From Gonatopus flavifemur (taxonomy: Eukaryota > Arthropoda > Insecta > Hymenoptera > Dryinidae), in the NCBI GenBank assembly GCA_018340375.1, contig JAFFJZ010000008.1:3782001-3846000 (forward strand): 64,000 bases of DNA. The letters run 5' to 3'. Made by a program: the position numbers and the translations under genes. Under the pieces are notes generated by a model. That model saw nothing but the letters and a program-made list of their open reading frames with translations, did not search any database and was not told the DNA's origin. Positions 10,604-23,878 of the stretch are shown here, one piece after another; position 1 is the stretch's first letter, and each line of letters opens with the position of its first letter.

Positions 10604-13600
10604 AAGTTTCAAATTCGATTATGTATTTCATTTATTCAAATAAGTGTGTATTGGATGAAGGGCAAGTGAATATTCATTTGATTCGTACGGATTTGTTTTC
10701 AGTGTAATATATACAGAATAGTAAATGTTGTTGCTGATCAAACAAAAAATTTGCCGTTTTTGTTTTCTAATGAAGTGTGTTTTTGACATATGAACAACCA
10801 AAACCTCTTATCATTCGAACCAAATTTTTATCCTTCCAATAATTCTCTTCAACCATTGCACTGCTGAATTTTCGATGAAAAAAATATTTGATTAATAGAA
10901 CAAAAAATGTATTACCATGACTGAATTTTTTCCTTGTTCATCTTTAACAAAACATTCCATCGGTGACATGAAAAAACGTAGAGTCACGTTTTTCAGTAAT
11001 TCATAATTAACACCATTAATGAACATTAGCTTTTAAAATAATTGGAATCATTATTTTGTTAACGATGAACGTTCCCGATCTTTATCTCTCACAAATCTGG
11101 TTTGAAATCCTTCGTCTGAATCATAGCCATGTTAATGAATTCATTTTGAAAGATTATTCAACTCCCATAATGATGAGGATTGAGAAAAAACGAAGGAATT
11201 ATAACATGAGTTGTTACGTTTTTTCTTGTCACCGACGATTTGTTTCGCAGTAAGATAGCAAAAGAACTTTGTTATACTATTCTGAGCACCTCGATTCACT
11301 GCGTCAACGAATATTTGCCTCCGTGTGCAAAAGCTGAATTGATTTTCAATGACGCGATACTCATTCAGATTCGAGAATATCCATGGATAACCTTGATACA
11401 AATTTGTTCATCCTTTAATCGCTATATCACAGTCTCATTAGGTCATGTACGCCGTTAATTAATCTATGTAGATAAGCCTCGTGCGGACCATGTGCTGGTT
11501 TAATGCCTTAATAAACATTTTATTGTATCAAATTCGGTATAGAAGTAATCCGCTTCGGGGTGATTTAATTAGGGCGCGTATCATAAATACATTTTCAGCT
11601 GTATTGAACACAGGAGACTTAATATAATATGCCGAAATGTACACCCAGGTATACTGATAATTTTGTAAAAAAATAGCATGGAATTATGAGCATTGTAGAG
11701 AAAATACAATTCGTGTATTAAGGGGGGATTTCAAATTTGGTAATAAATTTGTGTTTGATCGTGATTGAATCGTTGTGATGTAAAAATGTGACTTTTGATC
11801 TTTTCGTTTATAGATTCAATTATTATCGTATTTTTGAAATATTCAAGAATATTGATTTGTTATTTCGAATTTTGAGAAATACGTCTCCAGATCGACCATA
11901 AGTTTATAATTCAACGTTTTCGATAATACTTCAATAAAATCAATGATAGGTAAGCTGTTCAAGAATAGAAGAAATCCACATTCGTTATGTGATGAGTATT
12001 TGGAATACAACAACTCAACCGTACGAAGAAAAACTAATTGATGGACAATCAAAATTTAGTATGGCAAGCTTTGCGGCGGACCTAGTATGTGATCAAGTTG
12101 TTAGTTCAATAGTCTTTGGGAATGCATCTTCGAAGGTTGAGAGGATTACGATTTGCTAAAGATTGATCGTCTTTCTTCCAGGCAATAATGAATTGAAAGC
12201 GAGTAGCGAGTCTATGCGCTAGAAAATCTCCACCTTTACTATGTAGTCAAATAAGGTAAATCACAGGAGTTTCGATTGGAAGAGGAGGAGAAATTCAAGT
12301 GCCGATAATAAGTAAGATCATTTCATTCTTCAAATTGTTGAGAGAGAAGGGGAATGGGAGTTCGCTTCACAAATAACTCACAATATCAGTTAATGTTGAC
12401 CTACGAACCAACCAATCATCAGGAATTCATACTTCATAACCATGAAATAGAATCGTAAGTTGGCAATTTGGAATTAGGATTTGTTGCCCAAGTTCATTGT
12501 AATGAATGTGAAAAACTAAAATTATTGTTCCAGAAGTTGGGAATTTCTATTTTGTCATTCGTGAATGAATAATTAGTGTCATAATGTTCAGAGGAAAAAA
12601 TCATTCCCGAATAATTTTACTTCCATGTTTCTCATATATAAGGAGATGAAAGTATTGCGAAATGGCCAAAAATCATCATAGAGAGAAGAGTATTTTGAAT
12701 TTCCCTCGAAAACGTCGAGAAAATACAATTTTTGCAAAAAATATTATGTTTGTGTGAGTGTGCGCTAGTTTGTTCGCGTTTTCTTTCACTCAGAATATAA
12801 AAATGCGTGGACTGTAATTATCCTTACACAAAAATGTTCGTTTTTATGAGCAGACCAGAAACTACTATTTGCATCAAAATTGGATGCAAAGGGTTTTTGG
12901 AGTATGAACATCGTATGTATATCGTTCAGAATACCCATTCGTGTATAGGCTAATGGCCCAATCGTGGACCTATTCTGGCGCAAAGTCAGTCTTGATCCAA
13001 CTAATTTACCAACCATCAACTAATGTATGTTTGGTCACAGGGATCATGATGGAGAAAGTAATTGATCCATAGGTCAGTTTGTGAATATTTTCCTCAGATG
13101 ATTGTTCGGGAATCAAATTGAAATTGTGGGACAAATGTGCCAAGCTTGCGCCAATCCAGTGATTGTTCTCGAAATATACAAATGCACCATGGTTGACTGA
13201 TCATTTGAAACGATAGGACAATTATGAGACAATATCGGCCCAATTGCTTCCTGTCAAGCTTTGTTCCTGACACATGTATCAATCCCGGGACAAGTTTGGG
13301 TTCTCTCAGCCTTCTCAATAACTACATGGGCTGCTAGCTTAATTTTCCAAAAGTTAAAACATAACATCGAACGAGGATAAAGAAATCCCTTATGATTCTC
13401 TACATCAGCTGATTCCCAAGTATGATCTTATGAAATAAAACAATTCCCACATGAATTCTCAAAATGACCCAATTAATATGATTTCCAGAGAATGATGTCT
13501 TATATTTATTTCAATCATTTCCTTCTCGGGTTATCAGTCGAAACTGGAACCATGCAAAAACTCAAACAATGGAAAAGAGGAATAGTTGATGTATATATAA

Positions 13601-14446
13601 AAACCCGATATTGTAACGAGCTTCTGATGTAACGAGTTGAACAAAAAAGCGATCAGATTAAATAGAATGTGACGTGTTGTCGTGCGTGGCTCGTAAAATG
13701 TCCCTGCGCGACAATATCACACTCTGTTCGCAGTGTACATTTCTTCCACTCGTGTTCTGTTTTGTCGAATAAGCGACGTTCTATGTTGATAATGAAACAA
13801 CGAAGAATTCCCCTTGTTGCGTGCATGAAACTAGAAACAAATATATTCGCTTGCGCAAGCCCATTGATTTTGTCTCATAAAATAACATCAACCGCTGTGC
13901 TAGATAAAAATATTGTCATTACTTCCTCCTGGCTCGCACAAAACGAAAATCATCTGTAGATTCATCGCAAATCTTCTCACACGACTAGACTTGATGTGGA
14001 AAGCATTATATATCGATTCTTTTGAATTGCGTTTCAAGTTTATACTAAAGTTCTCTGATTTTAAAATTCAATTTTCAGCGGTGGCTGAATCTTTCAACTC
14101 TGAAGACATATTTGGATTCCTTGTGATTAATGAATATGGGAGAATCAAAGCAATGAAATGGGTGGAACGACACATCGCGACGTGAACATGACCTGCTGAC
14201 ATTTGAATGTATTGCCTGATGGGATTGACAATTTTCTCCTATGTCCACAACTAGCATGTTTACATGTTTGGATTATATTCTGTCCTGGACCAATTCTGTC
14301 AACTTTGGGACAGGCTTGGCCCGCTTTAGATCGATCAAAAAATAAATTATACATAAGAACTAATTTTTGGGTCACTTGTCATTTGAGGAAGGAAATGAAG
14401 AAAAAACAAACAATGCAGTACTTGAATTCAATAAACTAAATATTTC
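10604..14446. other. Intergenic stretch without recognisable gene
   Basis: Mostly unique AT-rich DNA. The segment 13080-13320 belongs to a loose dispersed repeat (words such as GGGACAA, TTGGCCCAATT, CTGACACATGTATCAAT) that recurs at 33370-33600 and, more weakly, at 14260-14330, 40980-41090 and 52230-52780. No coding evidence. Confidence 0.4.
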
Positions 14447-15007
14447 ATACCGGATGTTTCATAATTCACTGAAAAAACTTCACAGACGTTATTCTGCGTT
14501 CAAAATGCAATAATTTCCCGTATTGAAAAGTTTTTGTTGAGCCTTGATTTTTGAGATATAAACATTTTTAGATTTTTTCATTGATCCAAATCACTCGAAA
14601 GCACTGTATACAACATACTTGAGCCTGATACCACTCGCTGAGTTAAAGAAAGGCGAATTTCTGGAAAAAATTCAAGTATCCTATGATTTTTCAATCCAAA
14701 GTTATAGCGATTTGAATTTGTTGGGCTTTCAGCAACTTGAAATCATTAGAGCTTTCAAAAAAAGAATACCAGGATAGCTCAATTTTTTTTACAGATCCGC
14801 CGCCTTCCAACTTAGCCAATGGCGTTAGACTGAAGCATGTACTAGACAATGCTTTCGAGTGATCTGGATTTGGAAAAAAAATCTAAAAATGCTCATATCT
14901 CAAAAACTAAGCCTCAAAAAAATCTTTCAATACGAGAAATTATTGTATTTTGACTGCAGAATGACGTATGTAAAGTTTTTTCAATGTATTCTGGAACACC
15001 CGGTATA
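14447..15007. mobile_element. Palindromic element P3
   Basis: Ends ATACCGGATGTTTCATAATT and, inverted, GGAACACCCGGTAT; arms contain TAATTTCCCGTATTGAAAA and its inverse, as in P1 and P2. The tips have drifted from TATACAGGGTG to ATACCGGGTG. Arms are about 270 bp. Confidence 0.75.
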
Positions 15008-15080
15008 ATATCATATGAATAAATTCTTCGTAATTTGACTGAATCTAGAGTTTAAAAAAAACTAAAATAATCAGACGAAA

Positions 15081-15288
15081 ACACGGAGAGACACATTTGT
15101 TGATGCAGAAACTCAATATATTATGCATTGAATAGGAATTTCTTTGCTAAGCCAGCGGAAAGTTTGTTAGTTCAGTAAATCGCGTCACTCTCTTAGCAAC
15201 TCCGTTGATTGTGAGAGCGAATTTTGGGCTAGCCTGGCAGAAAATTCCGTTATCCAATTTCTTGCATCAACGAATTTTTTTCCCCGTA
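15081..15288. mobile_element. Inverted-repeat MITE with ACACGGAGA ends
   Basis: Left tip ACACGGAGAGACACATTTG with GTTGATGCA; right tip ends CTTGCATCAACGAATTTTTTT then CCCCGT. Repeated GCTAAGCC/GGCTAGCC words are inverted within. No frame. Confidence 0.6.
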
Positions 15289-18200
15289 AAATCAGATGAT
15301 GCGATCACAAATAGAAAACAGTCAGGAACGTGTTTCTGAAAAGCACATATTTACTTCACGATAATCGACGTCAGTTTGAAGATATAAAAAATAACGCATT
15401 GAATTTGCCAAGCGGAATTATAATCCATCCAAACGAACACCAACGCTCGCAGAAATCTGACAATGTTCAGTGAATGAACGAAATGAAATAATACCAGCTC
15501 ACATAGAAACGATGTAGAAGAGATAGTCAGTTGGTAACAGGATTTTCAACTCAGTGAATTTGTTTTGAGATCTGAAACCATTGGCGCGTAAAACATTGTA
15601 TCGTTGTTTTGAGCTTTCGTTATTTTATTATTAGGTCACGAGTCAGGTGCTGTTCTTATGCTGCGAAGATTTGTAGAAATTGATATCCTATTGAGTTATC
15701 TACACAACAATCGATAACAGTACTTAAATGTACATACACGAATCTTCAAAAGACAAATGCTGACAAATTCATGATGAGAGGAATAAGATTCGCCTTTATG
15801 CATTTTCATTTCCTAGAATTTTTTTCCCCCATAAATGAAGCTTTTTGAATTTGTGAACTCAATTTGTTACTTTTTCATCCAATATAAATGGTATGATACA
15901 TAAAAGTCAATTATTTTCCATGTCTGCAGTGTTATTAATTATGGACGACTGGTAATCAGTTTATATTTTTCTCTAAAACATAATAAATTAAATAACAACG
16001 CAACTTGGAGAATTTATCACTGCTTTGGAAATATAGCTGACCTGAATACAAAAATATTCGATATATTTAGGAAATGATGGTACAGGTATTGACTCGGATG
16101 ATGCGAACCAATCAAATACAATCTCAAAATCGTACAATTCGTTCAACAACTCCGCATTAATCGTGATTCATCTCGACTCATCTCCTTTTTCTCATATGAA
16201 TGCCAAATAAGTTATATACCTTCATTTTTATGTCTTCATTACTTCTCTTCTTCTTTTACGTTATTTTCTTTTTTTTTTTTAACTTTTGGATCAAAGCTGG
16301 TCTTTCAGCGCGCTTTTGCTCTCTCATTCTTATCATTTCCATCCGTGAGGAAACAGTTTCATCATCCGTTGGATTGGAGTAGTTGTTAATTCTCGAATTC
16401 CATGATATATTCATTCAAATGAATTCATTAATGTACCTAACTCCGAATTCTTCTTCAACAATTTTTGTTCTGAAAGTTCTTTGAAATTACAATTTATTTT
16501 CAGTGAATTAAAATGTAGCCTCATATTGATCTAACATTTGACTTTGAAATCACTCATATCATAAACATTATGAAAAAAACTCTCGGGATGTGTAACACTC
16601 CAACTACTGGAAATTTTATGCAATATTTTTCGTCGAGTCTTCAACATCATGTTTATTGGGTAGTCCCATATTCTTTATTCACCAAGATCGGTTCAATAAT
16701 AGGATATTACTGGGTCATAAGCTGCGTCAATCACACGGCAATCGTGCTAAGTAGTGTTTCAAAATAATAGTGGACAAATATTCCACGGAGAAAATATTCC
16801 ACCCAACATTACTATGTTTATCCATTATCTGACTCCATCAAAAAACCAGAAAAGCATTATTGGGCCCTAAAATTAATCACGAAGTTACTTTTCTTTGGTT
16901 TTTTTTGGAACAAAATCGTTGAATATTTCATGATAGTCTACAAGAACATTTTTTATTGAACCCACTTATATTGTCATAGGAGTCACCAGTTAATGCTTTT
17001 AATAATACTGAAAAGACAGTTTTGATCACCCAAACTTCTGAGACGGTGACTATGCTGAAAAAATTGGGGATCAAATTCAATCGAATAATGTTATTGTTGG
17101 CGCGTTATACTATTTCGCATAGTACATTCTTATCTATTTACGTACTAGCACCTCAAATTTCGCTGCAGTAGAATGTGGAGGGTTACTAACTTTTCAGAGT
17201 TGATTTTTGATATTTTACTATACTAATTTCACACTAATAACTATACTGTCAAATTGTATCCGAGTTACCAAATTAGTATAGGAATAATTAATGCATTGAT
17301 TTTTATTTTTCCCTACAATTCTTCCTCAGTGTGAATTTCTTGAAGTGAAATTCACTCCTGAAGAGTTAAAATACTGCAACTTCGATGAATGTGAATATTC
17401 ATTCTCATGGAGTGGAATTCTCACTCTTATCAGGGTGACAGTATTTCCACTTCAATAAATTCAGCGAGTAGGAATAAGAACATATTGACTCCAAATGTTC
17501 GCTTTACGGTTCTGTTTGGATAACTGTTCTTTCGCTACTTCCGTTCTCTCCAAGTTCTCCTGCCCTTTCTAAGAAAGTTAGAAGACTTTGGGAACACCAC
17601 GAACTCGTGGGAATCATTAAAAACGTCATCCATAAAAGTTACCAATTCGATTGCACTGTGAAAAGAATTTTTTAAGAAGTCTTATGAACGAAGAAGTCAC
17701 CGGAGATTTATTTTCAAGAGGAAAGTGAACGCAACTTGTTCTCTCATAGATCAAGAGGAAATAATTTACGAAAATTCTAAAGGTTAATCGTTCTCACTTT
17801 TTATGTACATATATATAAAAGTTGTTAGCCTCTCTCATTCTTATGTTTAATTGTTTTTTTGCCCCACTCCGTCGTTCCGATATGCCAATTCTAAGCGGTC
17901 CAAGATATTCTCTTTCTAATTTCCCACATATAAATCTGATCACACACGAACTCTTTTGCTTCTTACAGCATCTCTGTTGATTCTCGACTAGAGATGAAAA
18001 GAAAGAAGGAAAGAAGTTGAAGAAAAAGCTTCAGGATTTCATCCAGTATCATGCATTAGAGATATCAACAAAATGACCAATACGAGAAAGACCGAAGGAG
18101 AGAAAAGAATGAAGTACTAACATTCTATTTTTAACCTGATTTTCAATTTAAAATACGTGTAATAATCTATTACAAAAGTACATACAAAAGATAACAAACA

Positions 18201-18914
18201 TAACTCAAAACATCAGAAATTACGAGACTTTCCAAAAAAGTATCTCCATAAATTCTACCTAAAGTAAATCAGATAAAAGAAAAAATGATCTCCGTTAATC
18301 GTTGATTGTTCTCTTGTGTACAGTAATCATATATATTCGATACAATCAAGCTGTGATTGCCATAAAACTTTTCCATTCTGTGTATCGAAACGGAAGAATT
18401 TTATTTCCAATTCCTATACGTCAATCATATATATATATCGTAGCTTCTTCTTTTGTTCAAGTAGAAACCACAAATCTTTAATTCTCTCGAATAACAAAGA
18501 AATATTTATACGTCACTTCACCTTTGGCTGGATAATCGAAAAGGTAAAGTATAATAGATGTCTTTTGTAGCAAGCATGGGCGGTCTGGAACACTTGTGTA
18601 CTTGAGTCTCTTTTGCATTTCAAATGTACCTTTCTATTTTGTATTCCGTAAATGTGAAAAATGTAAATACAAAATCATTTGAAATGTAAAAGCACTTTCT
18701 TCCAACCTGTCCATTTGTGTTTTGTTAATTATATTACTGGTATCAAGGACTCTTGATGGCGTGTTCGGTTATGCTCGCGGTGGATAACACTTGAAAACGA
18801 TCATGCTAATTTATCGGCCATGGAAATGAAAACTCAAGTACTGGTATAATTGGGAATGTTTCACGTGGAATGAGAGATATACGGAAAGTTCCAATTGTAT
18901 TCGAATGTAAAGTT
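15289..18914. other. Intergenic stretch without recognisable gene
   Basis: Contains a lone CCACGGAGAAAATATT tip at about 16776 and a stretch of imperfect GTGAATTTC/GAAATTCAC dyads at 17320-17470. Frames here are short. I see no gene or complete element. Confidence 0.4.
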
Positions 18915-19184
18915 CCCATACAGCACAAAAGTCCCCGCAAAGATAGTAAACATGAATTCATTAGGAATGGTTTGAATTCAAAATGAACTTTTGATGAATA
19001 ATCTAATCTTCAGAAAAAATTCATATCATGAATTCATAAAGAACTATTCAGGCATTCAACATGTATGCATTTTGATTTCATTGAGTTCATATTGAATTCA
19101 TTTTTACTGTCATAACGGGGACTGTTCAAGAAGTTTTTTCAGAAGTTTTTGTGAATTCAAAATGATCATTTGTGCTGTCTAGGG
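18915..19184. mobile_element. MITE with CCCATACAGCACAAA ends, copy 1
   Basis: Left tip CCCATACAGCACAAAAGTCC; right tip TTTGTGCTGTCTAGGG. The interior is inverted (AGTAAACATGAATTCATT on the left, GAATTCATTTTTACTGT on the right). Three more copies are at 38993-39261, 42096-42268 and 55547-55765. Confidence 0.75.
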
Positions 19185-19350
19185 ACACATCGTGAAACGG
19201 ACTTGTATTCTTCTATGAAAATTTCGTGTATAATTCTCATCTATGAACATATATTTTGGCATTTCAAGAGGACTAGTTATTTCGCCAGAACTGGATAAGA
19301 AATTTTTCTTGGCTGCTTGTTACCTTCCAGTATTGGCGAATTCAAGATAT

Positions 19351-19609
19351 TACTGTAAAAAAATAATTGGAATTTTCCTATACGCAGCACCAGAAAGTTC
19401 GGATCATGGGATAGGAAATCAATTTCCAATAAATGCATATGAAATCTCCCATAAATTTGACTGAAAATTCCGAACTTTATAGGATTTTTACATTTTATCA
19501 TTTTCCAGTAATTTTCGGGTGAAATACGGGAAATTTCTGACGACCATATGTGTTAATTATTTCAGAACATTTATGTAAAGTTTCACATAGACATTTTTCC
19601 CAGTGTTCT
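19351..19609. repeat. Dispersed ~250-bp repeat, copy 2
   Basis: Collinear with 7562-7799. Tips are TACTGTAAAAAAATAATTGG and, on the opposite strand, GAACACTGGGAAAAATGT, again a CACTGRGAAAAA-type end. The frames read in either strand here are mirror products of the repeat. Confidence 0.55.
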
Positions 19610-19964
19610 ATTGCAGTGCTAGTTAGATTGACGGTCCCGAAAAGAAGTCCAAACAATATCCCATGTACAAAATCAAATCTGACCCTATCCTGCCGTAGTA
19701 TCGTTGACCAGAGTTAGCCATGTTATCAGATTTCAACTACAGTGAAGCGCCGATTGAGGCAAGATTTTTCATCCTTCCTTATCTTCTCCAGAACAGGAGG
19801 ATGCGGACGAAGTCAGAAAAAGACGACGCAATTGCCTCAATCGAGATTCTACTTTATTAAAAGAAATCAACATGATGAAACTCCACTTTCAAAATCTGAC
19901 AAATATGCTTTCCTCATCATCATTAACAAAGAAAGGCGCTTTGGAGTAATTTCTTAAAACTTCA

Positions 19965-20035
19965 TCGAGCGAGGATTGAACTCAAGTCCTGCGAGTGGAA
20001 AACTGAGTCCATCCCATCAGCGAATCTTCGACTTA
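19965..20035 (-). repeat. tRNA-derived SINE head
   Basis: On the minus strand, a B box GAGTTCAATCCTC (complement of 19971-19983) follows an A-box-like GCTGATGGGATGG at tRNA spacing. No intact tRNA is apparent. The SINE body cannot be delimited. Confidence 0.45.
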
Positions 20036-20179
20036 ACGACAGGTGACTCAAATTGTCATTTATGGTAGGAACTTTATTGAAATACTACGATCTACTATCG
20101 ATTCCGAAGTGAAACACAGTTCTATGGATACAGGCAACTCCAGTTCAATACCAACGCAGTTTCATTTTCCTAAAATTCG

Positions 20180-20450
20180 GGTATCTGGTAGTGGTGGGCG
20201 AAGCGGGGTTCTTGTACGAATCGAATTTTCGGAGCGAATCCAAAGCGAATCTTCTTATATTGAATTTTCGGAGTGAATCACAACTTTTTGAAACGAAGCG
20301 AATCCAAAAACAAATTCTCCTGTTCCGTGCAATTATCAAGATTTATGATTTGGTGATTGAGAATTAGTAGTGGGCGCAGTTTCGAATTCTCGCAGTTTTA
20401 TTGAAGCGAATCGAAGAATTGGTATTCGAAACTCGAAGCTTCGAATTGCC
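20180..20450. repeat. GCGAATC-rich dispersed repeat
   Basis: Repeated GAAGCGAATCC, GAATTTTCGGAG and TAGTGGGCG words occur in a cluster. The two opposing frames at 20145-20615 come from this low-complexity sequence. Confidence 0.4.
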
Positions 20451-20890
20451 ATAAAAAAGAAATTTAGAAAAATTTTGAAAAATTCAGAAACGGTCCATCG
20501 AAAAGTCATATTTAAAACCAACACAGATGAGCGTCAAATCTCAGTAGCTCTCAGAGTACGAAATCTCGGATTTCGAGTCGTAATAGCACTAGAATGCTGT
20601 GCATACAATGTTTGAATCCTGCTTAGGAACGAGCTGTAGGATTCATATTACAGCAATATATAGTACAGAGAAAAGTTTATATTCAAGATTACTGTATTTT
20701 TATAGTACTCGTAGGATATACTTTATTATGAGGCTCAGAATTATATTTATTTTGAATTATAACATATTTATCTTCATCCTCACGAGAGAGTTTGGTGAAT
20801 GCTCGTATACTTGTACTTCAGAGCGACATAATCAAATTTATCCCAAAATGCCAATATAAATATGCCAATATCTAATACAAAATTTTTACT

Positions 20891-21194
20891 GTGCACGGAA
20901 AGACCAGGTGTATGAATATTCAGAAAGAATTTATCAACGTTTAGAAAAATGACTGTCAATTTAGGAAAAGAGTACCGCTAAAAAATATTCGTAGTAAGTC
21001 TACCAAAAATTCGTACTCAAAATATCAGCAGTTGATAGTTTCATTGGTATTTTTTACAGTGGAATTATCAATTGTTAATACATCGACCACGAATTTTCAG
21101 TAGACTCACTACGAATATTTTTCAGCGATCCCCGTTTTCGCTAAATTGACAGTAATTTTTCTAAATATTAATACACCCGGTCTTTCCGTGTGTA
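20891..21194. mobile_element. Inverted-repeat MITE with GCACGGAAAGACC ends
   Basis: Left tip GTGCACGGAAAGACCAGGTG, right tip CACCCGGTCTTTCCGTGTG-like. Matching inner blocks AAAAATGACTGTCAATTTAG and its inverse, and CGTAGTAAGTCTACC and its inverse, give arms of about 140 bp. Confidence 0.8.
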
Positions 21195-21939
21195 CAAGCG
21201 AATCGAGCGACGCTTATCAAATCATTTTATCGGTATTTCTCCTCAAAAATTCTCCATAAAGTATCGAAGATCCTTTATAGGGATTACCCAGAATACTGAG
21301 AAACAAAACAAAAAATACATCATTTTTGATAACTCATAACTATGGAATCGTGTTAATCCAAGTGCGAAAGACTTTGTGGAAGCGGGAAATTCTTTTCTCA
21401 TCCGTATGTACTCACTTAGATGACGTCGCGTAGAAAAAGTTCTGGCAAATTTTCATTTCGTCGAGAAGTTTTCGCGGCCCATTGAAACTTTAAGAAGATT
21501 TTGTGACGGTAGACGATTACTCAACGGCGTATGTTAATTTATGTGCGAACTGCATTACGCTGGTAATGTATTCACTTCTCAGATAGGAGCATAGAGTTCT
21601 TATTTTGTCCCTTCCACTTCTTCTTCTTTTTATGATTCTTGTACGTTTTCGTGTTCTTTTTCTTTTTTCAGGTTCTTTCAAACCGGAAAAAATGTAGCCT
21701 ATGTGACTTCTAATGAAATTTGGATTTTTCCTCTGCACAAAGCATATACAAATTTTCCTCCTCTCGTACAGGACATGAATTCTCATGTAATGTGTAGGAA
21801 TTGTGATATATTGTAATACCGCAGCAATATCCTGAGACATTACCCAGTGAACAGCATGTTATCACCTACAGCTCTCAAAGATCTCCAAAATATGTGTGAG
21901 ACGTTAGAAAGATCTTTCAGAAAGTTAACTTATAGATAA

Positions 21940-22123
21940 ACACGGAGAAAATATATCATTGAATATTACAGTGTACCACCGGATCAGGGCATCATATCGA
22001 TCTCTTTAAGGAAAATTACTGTGTGGTTGCATAGAATCACACAGTAATTTTTCTCGAAGAAACCGATGTGGCGCCCTAATCCGGTGGTACACTGTAATAT
22101 TTAATGTAATATTTTCTCCGTGT
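21940..22123. mobile_element. Inverted-repeat MITE with ACACGGAGAAAATAT ends
   Basis: Left ACACGGAGAAAATAT and right ATATTTTCTCCGTGT; the inner blocks TATTACAGTGTACCACCGGA and its inverse match closely, with a short loop around 22035. Arms about 85 bp. Confidence 0.85.
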
Positions 22124-23201
22124 AGTTGCTGCAACTATTCCTTTTTTTCCGTGTAAGGATGGTATCACATGCGTGAATTTTTTAGGGAAATAAAAGATTG
22201 CCAGAATGTTATTCAAACGAACTCTTTAAGAGGATTCTCATCCGAGATCACAAAAAAATGATACCATTCAGATATCACTATGATAACATCAATAGAAGTC
22301 TTTCAAAAAACCTAAAGAGTTCTTTCTCTTACAAGTGCCCACTGAACACTGACCCTGCTAAAAATGTCGCATAGAATGGGTCAGAAAGGAGGCAAAAGTC
22401 GCATTCAAATGGATGAAAACGAATTAAATCTTATCATACTCTCGTCGGAGTTTATCCGACTCCGTTCGATACTTTTTGCTGGGAGGGCATTCGGTGCTGT
22501 ATGAATAACGAATAACAGATGTGATGTTGATAGAAAGCCACCTTTGTTGAAAGGAACATTTGTTTTGTTCAGTCATATCACTCGAATCCAACTTTGCATT
22601 GATTATCTCCATGTGAAATTCATAAATGCCATGTGTTTTATAAACAAATATATAGTCTCTCGCAGCACTCAAATATTACACATTTATTTCACTTAGATTG
22701 AACGCTAATAGTTTCCCAGCTGTAACCGAAGAGTTTTGCTACGAAAAAACAATCATCTTTTCTTTAATATAGTCCCGCATTGATATGTCAATATCTCCAA
22801 AACTCCAGATGATTATTATCAAACTTTCTACCAAATTATATAGAACTTTAGTCATTTCAAATTACATACCATAAGGCGTTTGAACCCGTTAAATTATGTT
22901 GAGGGTACACATTCTTGTACTTCACATATGCATTAATTAATAATAACACACTCAGTGTGAGTGGGTGTCCCATCAATATGTGCACAATAATTAAACACCC
23001 AGAATAAGGCCACTTCAAAGGAACATCTCTCCTTGATCATTGAACCGGGCGAAATTGTGTTTCAAACTTTATTTGGTGTTGATTCTAATGAATATCAAAT
23101 TCATTATATGTCGTTCACCAACCAAATTCACATCAAGTTTTTCAATTCATGGAGGAATGTTTCGATTTTCCTTCACTAAAATTCTTCAATATCTAGTATT
23201 T

Positions 23202-23345
23202 CACGGAGAATAAAAATTTCAACTCAAATAACATGTAACCTTCCCCTGCTTTAACCACAGGGAAAAATGACATTCACATTTTCTGAATTTTCAGGAGGAA
23301 TTATTTTACAGTATCATATGTATCAGCAAATTCTCCTCTCCGTGT
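23202..23345. mobile_element. Short MITE with CACGGAGAA ends
   Basis: Left tip TTCACGGAGAATAAAAATTT, right tip AAATTCTCCTCTCCGTGTA. Only the tips are clearly inverted; the interior is not strongly palindromic. Confidence 0.55.
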
Positions 23346-23666
23346 AGTAGTTGATTCAAGTATACAAGAAACCAGCTAATTGTTTCTAATTGGAATTTGA
23401 TTTGTTTCAATAGTGAGTAAATGTGTCTTTGAACATATGCAACTGACATTTGTAGTTGAATGTACTGATTCCTTATTCTTTTTAGAGCATTCTATGAGAT
23501 ATCCATTCAAAATTGTGAGTTGAATCATAATCGCGGAATCTCGAGCGTTGATCGCAATGCGCCAATCTTCAGAGGCATAAAACCACGCGTTAGTCTTGTG
23601 TTACAATCCGCACTTCAAACCCGTGTCTAGTTTCATGCCATTCAGCCTCAAAATTTCTCTCCGTAT

Positions 23667-23870
23667 CAGTGAGCCCAGAATGCGGGAGCTGGCGGCCCCC
23701 ACCACGCAGTCGGTGGGACACTAACACTGTCTCACCGCGCGTCCGTATGAGAAAAAAAGAAAGTCTAGAATATAGACTTTCTCTGTTCATACGGACACGC
23801 GGTGAAACAGTATTAGTGTCTCACCGACCGCGTGGTGGGGGCCGCTAGCTCCCGCATTCTGGGCTCACTG
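23667..23870. mobile_element. hAT-type MITE with 8-bp target duplication
   Basis: TIRs begin CAGTGAGCCCAGAATGCGGG and run for about 95 bp per arm with few mismatches. The 8-bp flanks CTCCGTAT are identical at 23659-23666 and 23871-23878. A CAG-starting TIR with 8-bp duplication is the hAT signature. It is much more GC-rich than its surroundings, so it is probably a recent arrival. No transposase is encoded. Confidence 0.85.
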
Positions 23871-23878
23871 CTCCGTAT

